Below are positions 1-8,770 of a stretch of 64,000 nt of DNA, in pieces; within the stretch, counting starts at the first letter, position 1; the number at the start of each line of letters is the position of its first letter. Source of the stretch: Achromobacter aloeverae (lineage in GTDB: Bacteria > Pseudomonadota > Gammaproteobacteria > Burkholderiales > Burkholderiaceae_B). The notes beneath the pieces were generated by a model, which had not been told where the DNA came from, did no database searches, and was given only the letters and a program-made list of their open reading frames with translations. Location: NCBI RefSeq assembly GCF_004121055.1, contig NZ_PYAL01000001.1, positions 124,001 through 188,000 on the forward strand. The letters are read 5' to 3'. A program made the translations under genes and the position numbers.

Positions 1-1
1 C

Positions 2-1213
2 AAGGCCGCGATGGTGCTTTATGGGATGGGACTGACCCAGCATCGCAACGGCGTGCAGAACGTGCAGATGATCACCAACCTGCTGCTGCTCCGGGGCAAT
101 ATCGGCAAGCCTGGCGCCGGCGTATGTCCCATCCGCGGGCATTCGAACGTGCAAGGACAACGCACCGTCGGCATCACCGAGAAACCCGACAAGGTGCCGG
201 CCGAAAAACTGAAGTCGCTCTATCACTTCGATCCCCCGTCCAAGAAAGGCATGAACACCATCGAGGCCTGCGAAGGCATCCTGGATGGCCGGGTGAAGGC
301 CTTCATCGGCCTGGGCGGCAACTTCGCCCGTGCCACGCCGGACCACACCCGCATGGAGCCGGCGTGGTCGACCCTGGACCTGACCGTCGCCGTGGCCACC
401 AAGCTCAACCGCAGCCATCTGCTGCACGGACGCGTCGCCTATCTGCTGCCTTGCCTGAGCCGCATCGACATCGACCGCCAGGCCACGGGCGACCAGGCGG
501 TGTCGATGGAAGACAGCACGGGCTGCTTCCACGGTTCCCGCGGACGCAACGAGCCGCCCAGCGACCGTCTGCTCTCGGAGCCGGCCATCGTGGCCGGCAT
601 CGCGAAAGCCACGGTGGGCGACCGCGGCACGGTGGACTGGGACGGCTGGGTGGCGGACTATGGCCGCGTGCGCGACGCCATCGAGGCGACCTATCCGGAG
701 ATCTTCAAGGACCTCAACACGCGCATGTGGAATCCGGGCGGCTTCCATCGTCCGCTCGGCGCCTGTGAACGCAAATGGAACACGGAAACCGGCAAGGCCA
801 ATTTCATCGTCCCCGAGACGTATGACGAGGACGCCGACATGCCCGAGCACGACGGCCGCGTGCTGCGCTTGATGACCACGCGCGGCGACAACCAGTTCAA
901 CACCACCATCTATGCCCTGGACGATCGTTTCCGCGGCATCAAGGGCACGCGCAAGGTCATCATGCTCAACCCCGACGACATGGTGCGGCTGGGGCTGCGG
1001 GAGAACGACAAGGTCATCGCATCCACGGTGGCGCATGATGGCCATGAACGCGAAGTCGCCGGCCTGGAAGTCCGCTCCTTCGATATCCCGGCCGGCTGCG
1101 CGTGGTCGTATTACCCGGAGTGCAACCCCCTGATTCCCCTTTGGCACCATGCCAAGGAGAGCAAGGTCCCGGCGGCCAAGTCCATTCCGATCACGCTGCG
1201 CAAGCAGGCATGA
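2..1213 (+). CDS. Molybdopterin oxidoreductase, YdeP/FdhF type (5' partial)
   Basis: C-terminal about 400 residues of a molybdopterin-dependent oxidoreductase of the formate dehydrogenase-like YdeP/FdhF group. The frame is open to the window edge, so the start and any N-terminal iron-sulfur ligands lie upstream. Family-typical stretches are GNIGKPGAGVCPIRGHSNVQ near the left end and DNQFNTTIYALDDRFRGI in the cofactor-binding C-terminal domain. The family transfers two electrons from small substrates, but the substrate of YdeP-like members is poorly defined, so formate is only a guess. Its stop codon overlaps the start of the next gene (oxidase subunit II) as ATGA, so it is translationally coupled to a terminal oxidase operon. 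That coupling suggests electrons from this enzyme reach oxygen by a dedicated route. Confidence 0.85.
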   Translation, partial: KAAMVLYGMGLTQHRNGVQNVQMITNLLLLRGNIGKPGAGVCPIRGHSNVQGQRTVGITEKPDKVPAEKLKSLYHFDPPSKKGMNTIEACEGILDGRVKAFIGLGGNFARATPDHTRMEPAWSTLDLTVAVATKLNRSHLLHGRVAYLLPCLSRIDIDRQATGDQAVSMEDSTGCFHGSRGRNEPPSDRLLSEPAIVAGIAKATVGDRGTVDWDGWVADYGRVRDAIEATYPEIFKDLNTRMWNPGGFHRPLGACERKWNTETGKANFIVPETYDEDADMPEHDGRVLRLMTTRGDNQFNTTIYALDDRFRGIKGTRKVIMLNPDDMVRLGLRENDKVIASTVAHDGHEREVAGLEVRSFDIPAGCAWSYYPECNPLIPLWHHAKESKVPAAKSIPITLRKQA

Positions 1214-2286
1214 ATACGCGAACAAACCGGCTGTGGCCACGGCGGCTGCCGCCGGGGCAGGCCGCGATGGCCAGCCTGGCCTGCGCCGGCTACGCCGCGG
1301 CGGCAGCCGCCGCGGACAACCAGAGCGCGCTGGCGCCGGCGGGTATCCAGGCGGCACGCATCGCCCACCTGTGGAACCTCACCTTGTGGGTCTGCACGGT
1401 GACCTTCGCGCTGGTCCTCCTGGCCCTGATCGTGGCGCTATGGCGGTCGACGCGCAATGCCCGCGGCGCGCGCGATGCGCGCCCTCTCCCTGCCACGCCC
1501 AGTGTCCAGGACGACAGCGGCCCCACGCGCGCAGTGCGTATCGCGACCATCGTTTCCGTCCTCGCCCTGATCGGCCTGGTCACCGTGGACATTTATACCG
1601 ACCGCGCGCTCTCGAAACTGCCTGTCGCCGACGCCGTGCGCATACAGGTCGTCGGGCATCAATGGTGGTGGGAAATGCGCTACCAGGACGACCAGGGCAA
1701 TACGGAATTCGTCACCGCCAATGAAATGCATGTCCCGGTCGGGCGGCCGGTGATCATCGACCTGAAGTCCCCGGACGTGATCCACACGTTCTGGGTGCCC
1801 AACCTGCACGGCAAGAAAGACATGATTCCCGGCCGCGACGCCACCCTGGAACTGCGCGCGGACCAGCCAGGCGCCTATCGCGGCCAATGCGCCGAATTCT
1901 GCGGGTCCGAGCATGCGCTCATGGCCTTCTTCCTGACGGCCGACACGCCGGCGGACTACGAGGCCTGGCGCCAACGGCGCCGCCAGCCCGCCGCGCCCGT
2001 GCAGGATCAGGCACTGCAACGGGGCCAACGCCTGTTTGTCGAGCACGCCTGCGCTTCCTGCCATACCGTGGCGGGTACGCAGGCCGCGGGCACCGTGGGC
2101 CCCGACCTCACGCATCTCGCCGATCGGCCCATGCTGGCCGCCGGCACGGTAGCCAATACCCGCGACCAGTTGCTGAAGTGGATAAGCAACCCGTATGCGA
2201 TCAAGCCGGGCACCGCAATGCCGGCCACACCCTTGAGCAGGCAGGATGCCGAAAGCCTGGTCAGCTACCTGGAGTCGCTACGATGA
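1210..2286 (+). CDS. coxB: Cytochrome c oxidase subunit II with fused cytochrome c domain
   Basis: A 358-residue subunit II of a heme-copper oxidase. A hydrophobic N-terminal segment and two membrane helices (about 54-78 and 117-136) lead to the periplasmic CuA domain. That domain has the aromatic patch GHQWWWEM, His192 in DVIH, and the CuA ligands Cys227, Cys231, His235 and Met238 in CAEFCGSEHALM. A C-terminal cytochrome c domain carries CASCH at 281-285, so this is a caa3-style subunit that accepts electrons directly. I chose the ATG at 1210 because it overlaps the upstream TGA (ATGA) and begins a sensible signal region; the frame is open further upstream. The next gene, subunit I, overlaps by four bases. 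Confidence 0.93.
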   Translation: MNTRTNRLWPRRLPPGQAAMASLACAGYAAAAAAADNQSALAPAGIQAARIAHLWNLTLWVCTVTFALVLLALIVALWRSTRNARGARDARPLPATPSVQDDSGPTRAVRIATIVSVLALIGLVTVDIYTDRALSKLPVADAVRIQVVGHQWWWEMRYQDDQGNTEFVTANEMHVPVGRPVIIDLKSPDVIHTFWVPNLHGKKDMIPGRDATLELRADQPGAYRGQCAEFCGSEHALMAFFLTADTPADYEAWRQRRRQPAAPVQDQALQRGQRLFVEHACASCHTVAGTQAAGTVGPDLTHLADRPMLAAGTVANTRDQLLKWISNPYAIKPGTAMPATPLSRQDAESLVSYLESLR

Positions 2287-4220
2287 GCGCGCAAGCCCCG
2301 GCCGACGACCGCCTTGTCGATGGGCCGCGCGCCCCGGCCGATCACGTCCGGCGCCTGGCCGAGACCTGGAGCGATCCGCCGGGATGGCGCGGCATCGTCT
2401 GCGCGATCAACCACAAGACCGTCAGCCGGCGCTTCATGGCGACCACCATGGCTTTCTTCCTCCTGGGCGGCCTGCTGGCCCTGGCCATGCGCACGCAACT
2501 GGCCGGCCCGGAGAAGAACCTGGTGGGCCCTGAAGCGTACAACCAGCTGTTTTCCATGCACGGCACGACCATGATGTTCCTCTTCGCCGTGCCGGTCATG
2601 CAGGCCGTCGCCACCTACCTCGTGCCCTTGATGATAGGCGCGCGCAGCGTTGCCTTCCCCCGCATGAACGCCTATGCGTACTGGGTGTTCCTGTGTGGCG
2701 GCCTGCTGCTGTTCGGCGCCTATGCGGTGGGCGCCGGGCCGGCCGCCGGCTGGTTTTCCTACGTCCCGCTGGCCAGTATCAATTACTCGCCCGGCAAGGG
2801 CGCCGACATCTGGGCCCAGATGATCACGTTCACCGAACTGGCCGCGCTGCTGGAGGCCATCGTCCTGATCGTCACCATCTTCAAGATGCGCGCGCCGGGC
2901 ATGACCCTGCGCCGCATGCCCCTGTTCGTCTGGGCGACACTGGTGACCCAGTTCATGGTGCTGTTCGCCATGCCGGCCGTCATGGTCAGCAGCACGGCGC
3001 TGATCCTGGACAGGCTGGTCGGCACGCACTTCTTCAATCCGACGCGAGGCGGCGACGTGCTGCTATGGCAGCACCTGTTCTGGTTCTTCGGCCATCCCGA
3101 GGTCTACCTCATCTTCCTGCCGCCGCTGGGATTCATTTCTTCCATCATCCCCACGTTCGCGCGGCGGCCCATCTTCGGCTACCCCGCCATGGTGCTGGCC
3201 TTGCTCGCGACGGCGTTCCTCGCATTCGGCCTTTGGGTCCACCACATGTACGCGACCAGCCTGCCGCAGGTGGGCAAGAGTTTCTTCACCGCGTCCAGCC
3301 TGGCCATCGCCATTCCGTCGGGCCTTCAGATTTTCTGCTGGATCGCCACCTTGTGGACCGGCCGGCTGCAATGGAGAACGCCCCTGCTGTTCATGCTGGG
3401 CTTCTTCTTCATCCTGGTCCTGGGCGGGCTGACCGGCGTCATGCTGGGATCGGTGTCGCTGGACCTGCAAGTGCACGATACCTATTTCGTGGTCGCCCAT
3501 CTTCATTACGTGCTCATCGGCGGCGCGGTATTCCCGCTATTCGGCGCCTTCTATTACTGGTTTCCCAAGTTCACCGGCCGCATGCTGGGCGAACGCCTGG
3601 GAAAGTGGAACTTCTGGCTCCTTTTCATCGGCTTCAATGTGACCTTCTTCCCCATGCACCTGCTGGGCTTGCAAGGAATGCCGCGGCGGGTGTGGACCTA
3701 TCCGCGCGACATGGGATGGGACGGGATGAACCTGCTCGCCACCGCGGGCGCATGGATATTGGCCGCCGGCGTGCTGTCCTTTCTCGCCAATGTCTTCCTG
3801 AGCCGCCGGCGCGGCGCGCTGGCAGGCCCCGACCCCTGGCGCGCGGGAACGCTGGAGTGGAGCACGTCCAGCCCGCCTCCGCCCCACAATTTCGACGTGG
3901 TGCCGGTCGTCCACGGCGACAACCCCCTATGGGAGCCGGCGCGCACCCCGTCCTGCGTCAGCGGACTGGCCGTCGACGCGCGCGAAGTGCTCATCACCAC
4001 GGTGACCGATGCCCGGCCAGACCTGCGCGTCGCATTTCCGGAACCGTCTGCCTGGCCTTTCGTCAGCGCCCTGGCGACCACGCTGCTGTTCATCGGATCC
4101 ATCTTCACGCCTTGGGCGGTGGTCTGGTGCTCCGTGCCCGTGGCGGCGGCCATGATCGCCTGGTTCTGGCCCACGCGCAGGTCGACGGCGCGGTCCCGCG
4201 CGCTGGAGCAATTCCCATGA
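2283..4220 (+). CDS. coxA: Cytochrome c oxidase subunit I, variant proton channels
   Basis: A 645-residue heme-copper oxidase subunit I, the catalytic subunit reducing O2 to water. The metal ligands are present: His271 and Tyr275 in HPEVY, His320-His321 (CuB), the SMHG histidine, and the VAHLHYV histidines for the hemes. Glu273, the usual end of the D-channel, is kept. The D-channel entry Asp (bovine Asp91) is Ser122 and the K-channel Lys (bovine Lys319) is Gln349. Spacing from His271 (149 residues back) and His321 (28 forward) matches bovine exactly, so the alignment is firm. About 100 C-terminal residues beyond the conserved core include two more predicted helices. It overlaps both neighbours by four bases. 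Whether it pumps protons normally is open. Confidence 0.94.
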   Translation: MSAQAPADDRLVDGPRAPADHVRRLAETWSDPPGWRGIVCAINHKTVSRRFMATTMAFFLLGGLLALAMRTQLAGPEKNLVGPEAYNQLFSMHGTTMMFLFAVPVMQAVATYLVPLMIGARSVAFPRMNAYAYWVFLCGGLLLFGAYAVGAGPAAGWFSYVPLASINYSPGKGADIWAQMITFTELAALLEAIVLIVTIFKMRAPGMTLRRMPLFVWATLVTQFMVLFAMPAVMVSSTALILDRLVGTHFFNPTRGGDVLLWQHLFWFFGHPEVYLIFLPPLGFISSIIPTFARRPIFGYPAMVLALLATAFLAFGLWVHHMYATSLPQVGKSFFTASSLAIAIPSGLQIFCWIATLWTGRLQWRTPLLFMLGFFFILVLGGLTGVMLGSVSLDLQVHDTYFVVAHLHYVLIGGAVFPLFGAFYYWFPKFTGRMLGERLGKWNFWLLFIGFNVTFFPMHLLGLQGMPRRVWTYPRDMGWDGMNLLATAGAWILAAGVLSFLANVFLSRRRGALAGPDPWRAGTLEWSTSSPPPPHNFDVVPVVHGDNPLWEPARTPSCVSGLAVDAREVLITTVTDARPDLRVAFPEPSAWPFVSALATTLLFIGSIFTPWAVVWCSVPVAAAMIAWFWPTRRSTARSRALEQFP

Positions 4221-4852
4221 AGGCGGCTTCCATTCCGCCGCCGGGCGAGCCGCCTGGCGACGCTGTCGCACTCGATGTGCGGACCCTGCCCAGCTTCGGT
4301 TTCGGCCACCGCAGCATCATCTGGTGGGCGACCATCGGCCTGATGCTGATCGAGAGCACGGTGTTCGCCCTGGCGGTACTCACGTATTTCTACCTGCGCG
4401 GTCTCGCGGCGCAATGGCCGACCAGCGCGGAGCCGCCGGACCTGACCTGGGGCACCGTTAACACGCTGGTCCTGCTCGCCAGCCTGTGGCCCGCCCATCT
4501 TGCCAAGGCCGCCGCCGAACGCTGCGACCGGCGGGCGGCGGCGCGCTGGATGGACGCATGCATGGCATTCACCCTGGCCTTCCTGGCCATCCGATGGCTG
4601 GAGTTCATGCACTTGAACATCAGTTGGTCGTCCAATGCCTATGGGTCCATCCTGTGGTTCCTGCTGGGCCTGCATACCACGCATCTCGTGACGGACGCCA
4701 TCGATTCTGCCGTGCTTACCGTGCTGCTCCACACTGGCCCGTTCGAAGGCCGACGCCACGTGGACGTCAGCGAAAACGCGGTGTATTGGTACTTCGTCGT
4801 TGCAAGCTGGATACCGATCTATGCGGTTATTTATCTCGCGCCTCGATTCTGA
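4217..4852 (+). CDS. coxC: Cytochrome c oxidase subunit III
   Basis: A 211-residue membrane protein with about five hydrophobic helices, matching the short bacterial form of oxidase subunit III. The segment RWLEFMHLNISWSSNAYGSI and the HTTHLVTDAIDS helix resemble the family's conserved regions. The C-terminus (WYFVVASWIPIYAVIYLAPRF) is a final membrane helix. The ATG overlaps the stop of subunit I in an ATGA. Subunit III stabilises the oxidase core and is non-catalytic. The downstream CtaG-like gene begins inside its 3' end. Confidence 0.88.
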   Translation: MKAASIPPPGEPPGDAVALDVRTLPSFGFGHRSIIWWATIGLMLIESTVFALAVLTYFYLRGLAAQWPTSAEPPDLTWGTVNTLVLLASLWPAHLAKAAAERCDRRAAARWMDACMAFTLAFLAIRWLEFMHLNISWSSNAYGSILWFLLGLHTTHLVTDAIDSAVLTVLLHTGPFEGRRHVDVSENAVYWYFVVASWIPIYAVIYLAPRF

Positions 4853-5888
4853 ACGCGCTTCGCCGTGGCGGAGGGCGCGGGCCGGCGCGGTCGCCTGGGC
4901 CATCCGCCGCGCAACTGCCTGCGCCGCCCTTGCCGCCCTTGCCGCCCTGCCGCCGCCGGCGTCGGCCCACATGCTGGCGTCCGACGCCCCGCTACCCGAC
5001 TTCCTCGCCTGGACCGCCGAACCCTGGATCGTCGCGCTGATGGCGCTGTCGCTGCTGCTCTATCTCGCGGGCTATGCCAGGCTGGCCCGCCGCACGGCGC
5101 GCAAGGACGAACAGGCGCCGGGCCGCGCGCTGCGCCGCAAGCGCCTGGCGGCCTTCGCGCTCGGCTGGCTGGCGCTCGCGGCCGCGCTGCTTTCCCCGTT
5201 GGACGGCCTGAGCGCGGCGCTGTTCTCTGCCCACATGCTGCAACACGAGTTGCTGATGATCGTGGCGGCCCCACTGCTGGTGCTGGGCAGGCCGCTGGCC
5301 ATCTGGCTGTGGGCGCTGCCGCCGGGCCTTCGTCGATCCATCGGCGGCTGGCTGCATGCGCGGCGCTTTCGCGCCGTCTGGCGTCCTTTGAGCGCGCCCC
5401 TGGGCGCCTGGATATTGCACGCAACGGCCCTCTGGGCCTGGCACGTCCCCACCCTGTTCCAGGCGGCGCTGGAACATCCCGCCATCCATGTCCTGCAACA
5501 CTTCAGTTTTCTCGCGACCGCGCTGCTCTTCTGGTGGACCGCCTTCCCGCAGCCGTCCGCGGGCAACCGTACGGGCCACGCCATGCTCGGGTTGTTCACC
5601 ACCATGGTCCACACCGCGGCGCTGGGCGCCCTGCTGACCCTGGCGCCCGGGGTGTGGTACCCCGACTATATCGAACCCACCAGCGCCCTGGGCCTCGATC
5701 CGGTGCAGGACCAGCAGTTGGGCGGCCTCATCATGTGGGTGCCAGGCGGGCTGGCTTACCTGGCGGCGGGACTGGCCGTGGCCTCGCGCTGGCTGTTGCG
5801 CAGGAGCGCCCGGCCGGTCCACGACGGCGTCCGGACGACGCGCCCCGGCACGACGGCTGGCCAGGAACTGCCCCAGGAGTTTCCATGA
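4821..5888 (+). CDS. ctaG: CtaG-like oxidase-associated membrane protein
   Basis: A multi-helix membrane protein of about 355 residues matching the caa3_CtaG family. It is usually encoded beside caa3-type oxidases and is thought to help maturation, probably copper delivery; this is distinct from the Cox11-type CtaG. Seven or so hydrophobic segments are visible, with the His-rich motif SAHMLQHELLM near the middle. A signal-like segment ends near PPPASAHMLAS. I chose the ATG at 4821; a TTG at 4800 is an alternative. Either start lies within the end of the subunit III gene, and no clear ribosome binding site separates them. Its stop overlaps the next start (ATGA). Confidence 0.85.
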   Translation: MRLFISRLDSERASPWRRARAGAVAWAIRRATACAALAALAALPPPASAHMLASDAPLPDFLAWTAEPWIVALMALSLLLYLAGYARLARRTARKDEQAPGRALRRKRLAAFALGWLALAAALLSPLDGLSAALFSAHMLQHELLMIVAAPLLVLGRPLAIWLWALPPGLRRSIGGWLHARRFRAVWRPLSAPLGAWILHATALWAWHVPTLFQAALEHPAIHVLQHFSFLATALLFWWTAFPQPSAGNRTGHAMLGLFTTMVHTAALGALLTLAPGVWYPDYIEPTSALGLDPVQDQQLGGLIMWVPGGLAYLAAGLAVASRWLLRRSARPVHDGVRTTRPGTTAGQELPQEFP

Positions 5889-7264
5889 ACGACCGGCGCC
5901 AGGGCATCCCCCGGCGGCATGTGGTCGCCGCCTGCATCGCCGCGATCCTGCTCGGAGCGGTGGCGCTGTGGCCCGACAGCAAGGACACGCCGGAGCGGAT
6001 CACCGGGGGCGTCGGCGAAAGCGCGCAGCACGCCATCCCCGCGGCTTCGTCGATCGAAGACCTGGCCAGGCGGGGGGAATACCTGGCGAAGGCGGCGGAC
6101 TGCATCGGCTGCCATACCGCACGGGGCGGTGGCCAGCCTTACGCGGGCGGCTTCAAGATGACGACGCCCCTGGGCATCATCATAAGCACCAACATCACGC
6201 CGGACCCCGACCACGGCATAGGCCGCTATACCTACGAGGACTTCTCCCGCGCTTTGCGCGACGGCATCGCGCGCGACGGGCACAACCTGTACCCCGCCAT
6301 GCCCTACACCGCCTTCCGTCGCATGCGGGAGGAAGACATGCGCGCGCTGTACGCCTACTTCATGCAGGGCGTCGAACCCGTCGCGACCACGCCTGCCCCC
6401 ACGAAACTGCCTTTCCCGTTCAACCAACGCTGGACCTTGACCCTTTGGCGCGCCGTATTCGCGCCCGTAACCGCTTTCCGGCCGCCGGAGCAGGCCGACC
6501 CGGCAATGCTACGCGGCGCCTACCTGGTGCAGGTCGTCGGGCACTGCGGCGCCTGCCATACGCCGCGCGGCGTGGGATACCAGGAGCTCGCCTACGACGA
6601 ACGTTCCGCGGACTTCCTGACGGGGCAGGTGAACGATGACTGGTATGCGCCCAGCCTGCGCGACACCGATGCCGCGGGCATACGCCGGATGCGCCGCGAA
6701 GACATCGTGTCTTTCCTCAAAACCGGCCACGCCGGCGGCAACGTCGCCTATGGCGCCATGAGCGAGACCATACAGAGCAGCACGCAACACCTTACGGACG
6801 AGGACCTGCTGGCGATCGCCACGTACCTGAAGGCGCTCCCGCCGGCCGAGGACAATGCGCATTTCCACCCCGACCAGCGCCACCGGACCGAGCGGCTCGC
6901 GGCCGAAGGCAACCGGACGCTGGACGTCCAATCCGGCGGCGCGGCGGTCTACCAAGGATTCTGCGCCCGTTGCCATGGCGCCGACGGCGCCGGCGTGCCG
7001 GGGGTCTTTCCGGCGCTGTCCGGCAATCCATCGGTCCTCGTGCCGGACTCGACCTCGCTGGTGCGGATCGTGCTGCAAGGCGCAACCTCCCCGAAGACGA
7101 TGACGGGGCCGCCGCCGCAAGAGATGCCGGCGTTCGGCACGACGCTGACGGACTTGCAGATCGCCCAGGTGTTGACCTATGTGCGGGAGTCGTGGGGCAA
7201 CGACGCGGGAGAGATCTCCACGAACGATGTGATGGGGCTGCGTTCGACGCTGGGGAAGCGGTGA
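5885..7264 (+). CDS. Triheme membrane-anchored cytochrome c
   Basis: A 459-residue protein with an N-terminal membrane anchor (about residues 12-30) and three c-type heme motifs: CIGCH at 73-77, CGACH at 221-225 and CARCH at 360-364. The three-domain layout matches the cytochrome subunit of membrane alcohol, gluconate and aldehyde dehydrogenases. No partner dehydrogenase of that class is adjacent. Its operon instead holds a molybdopterin enzyme and an oxidase, so it may wire electrons between them. The ATG overlaps the stop of the CtaG-like gene. The C-terminal domain closely resembles the truncated cytochrome at the right end of this window (63682-64000), including the shared VRSSWGN/VRESWGN stretch. 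Confidence 0.9.
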   Translation: MNDRRQGIPRRHVVAACIAAILLGAVALWPDSKDTPERITGGVGESAQHAIPAASSIEDLARRGEYLAKAADCIGCHTARGGGQPYAGGFKMTTPLGIIISTNITPDPDHGIGRYTYEDFSRALRDGIARDGHNLYPAMPYTAFRRMREEDMRALYAYFMQGVEPVATTPAPTKLPFPFNQRWTLTLWRAVFAPVTAFRPPEQADPAMLRGAYLVQVVGHCGACHTPRGVGYQELAYDERSADFLTGQVNDDWYAPSLRDTDAAGIRRMRREDIVSFLKTGHAGGNVAYGAMSETIQSSTQHLTDEDLLAIATYLKALPPAEDNAHFHPDQRHRTERLAAEGNRTLDVQSGGAAVYQGFCARCHGADGAGVPGVFPALSGNPSVLVPDSTSLVRIVLQGATSPKTMTGPPPQEMPAFGTTLTDLQIAQVLTYVRESWGNDAGEISTNDVMGLRSTLGKR

Positions 7265-7342
7265 GGCGGCAAGGCGGTGATGGGGTGATGGGTATAGCGA
7301 TTGCGGTCCCTGGTCGCTTCCCATCACACCAAGAGGCCTGCC

Positions 7343-7600
7343 ATGACCAAACCCGACCTGACGGAACCCGTCGACAAGACACCCGCGCCTGAACCCTCGC
7401 GCACGGACCAGGTCGACATCGGCGACCGTGTCCAGAAAGACCTGGGCAAGGCCAGCGACCACCGGCGCGAGCAGGAATCCCCCGCATCCGGCAAGGCAAC
7501 GCAATTCGACGGCAATCCCAATCCGGAGAAAGACGACGAGGGGGGCATGTTCCGACCTCGCGACGACACGCCTTCCGTGCTGCCCGAAAAGGAAGGGTGA
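7343..7600 (+). CDS. Small hydrophilic protein, unknown function
   Basis: An 85-residue, highly charged protein rich in Asp, Glu, Lys, Pro and Arg, with no hydrophobic segment, no cysteine and no recognised domain. It is probably intrinsically disordered. I chose the ATG at 7343 because AAGAGG lies seven bases upstream; the longer GTG/TTG-type extension lacks a binding site. It sits alone between the triheme cytochrome operon and the manganese catalase. I cannot assign a function. The composition recalls small stress-associated proteins of soil proteobacteria, but that is only an impression. Confidence 0.6.
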   Translation: MTKPDLTEPVDKTPAPEPSRTDQVDIGDRVQKDLGKASDHRREQESPASGKATQFDGNPNPEKDDEGGMFRPRDDTPSVLPEKEG

Positions 7601-7865
7601 CCGGCATTCCGGCCCGGCCCTGCGCCATGACGGTCCCGCCCTGCCGCCACTGTCCCCCATGTCGTCGCGTACCGATGCGCAAAAGACGCTCATGGATACG
7701 CCATGGTTTGAAGTTTCTTCGGAGGAATCCGCCCTCCGGCGGGCGGGGATGCCTCAAGACAAGGCTGCGGGATGGCGGATGCACATTCGGTTTCATCACG
7801 CTGGAACGGCAATTGCGTTACCCCGCCACGTTCCGACTAGGCGGAACCCTACACAGGAGTCCACG

Positions 7866-8732
7866 ATGTTCGCTCACAACAAACGCCTGCAATACACCGT
7901 ACGCGTCGCCCAGTCCAATCCGGGCCTGGCCAATCTACTGCTTGAGCAATTCGGCGGGCCGCAGGGAGAATTGGCCGCCGCCTGTCGCTATTTCACCCAG
8001 GCTATCGCCGAGGACGACCCTGGCCGCAAGGACATGCTGTTCGACATCGCCACCGAGGAACTGAGCCATCTGGAAGTGATCGGCTCGCTGGTGGCCATGC
8101 TGAACAAGGGCGCCAAGGGCGAGCTCGCCGAGGCCACCATGAAGGAAGCCGATCTTTATCGGTCGCTGCAGGGCGCCGGCAACGATTCGCATGTAACGCA
8201 GATTCTCTACGGCGGCGGCCCCGCCCTGACCAATTCGGGCGGCCAGCTCTGGAACGCCGGCTATATCGACACCATCGGCGATCCCAGCGCCGACCTGCGT
8301 TCCAACGTCGCGGCGGAAGCGCGCGCGAAGATCATCTATGAACGCCTGATCAACGTGACGGACGATCCCGGCGTCAAGGAAGCCCTGGGTTTCCTCATGA
8401 CGCGCGAAGTCGCCCACATGCAGTCCTTCGAGAAAGCCCTGTACTCCATCGAGCCCAACTTCCCGCCCGGCAAGCTGCCCGGCGATCCCAAATTCTCCAA
8501 CGTCTACTTCAACATGTCGCAGGGCGAAGGCGACCTGCGGGGCCCCTGGAACAACGAGTCGACCTTCGAGGTGATTTCGGAACGCGACGAGCAGATGGCC
8601 GTCGACGGCGGCGACGGGCTTCCCACCGTCAAGCTGAACAAGGACGAGCTGGCGGCGGTGCAAGGCATGGCGGCCCGCACGGCGTCCGATCTCGCAAGCG
8701 ACCCGGAAACCAGCGCCGACCGGGGTTCGTAA
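7866..8732 (+). CDS. Manganese catalase
   Basis: A 288-residue non-heme (dimanganese) catalase that disproportionates hydrogen peroxide. The four-helix-bundle metal-ligand segments are visible: Glu in GPQGELAAACRYF, the ATEELSHLEV motif, AEARAKIIYERL, and His in TREVAHMQSF. Length and the family-typical YNAGYIDTIGDP-like loop fit the Mn-catalase family. The ATG at 7866 follows CAGGAGTCCACG, a good ribosome binding site. The gene appears monocistronic, with a hairpin just past its stop. Such genes are often part of general-stress or stationary-phase responses. Confidence 0.93.
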   Translation: MFAHNKRLQYTVRVAQSNPGLANLLLEQFGGPQGELAAACRYFTQAIAEDDPGRKDMLFDIATEELSHLEVIGSLVAMLNKGAKGELAEATMKEADLYRSLQGAGNDSHVTQILYGGGPALTNSGGQLWNAGYIDTIGDPSADLRSNVAAEARAKIIYERLINVTDDPGVKEALGFLMTREVAHMQSFEKALYSIEPNFPPGKLPGDPKFSNVYFNMSQGEGDLRGPWNNESTFEVISERDEQMAVDGGDGLPTVKLNKDELAAVQGMAARTASDLASDPETSADRGS

Positions 8733-8747
8733 CCGCCAGCGGGACTA

Positions 8748-8770
8748 CCGCGGTGGCCAGGTCACCGCGG
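8748..8770. terminator. Hairpin between convergent genes
   Basis: A perfect 8-bp inverted repeat, CCGCGGTG and CACCGCGG, with a 7-base loop. It lies just past the manganese catalase stop and overlaps the stop codon of the convergent LysR gene. There is no T-tract on either strand, so it may act as a 3'-end stabiliser rather than a classical intrinsic terminator. Confidence 0.35.

Noticed and set aside
3698-4972. A 424-codon minus-strand open frame across subunits I and III of the first oxidase
   Set aside because: It is Arg/Ala-rich shadow sequence with no family match, and it conflicts with two certain genes.
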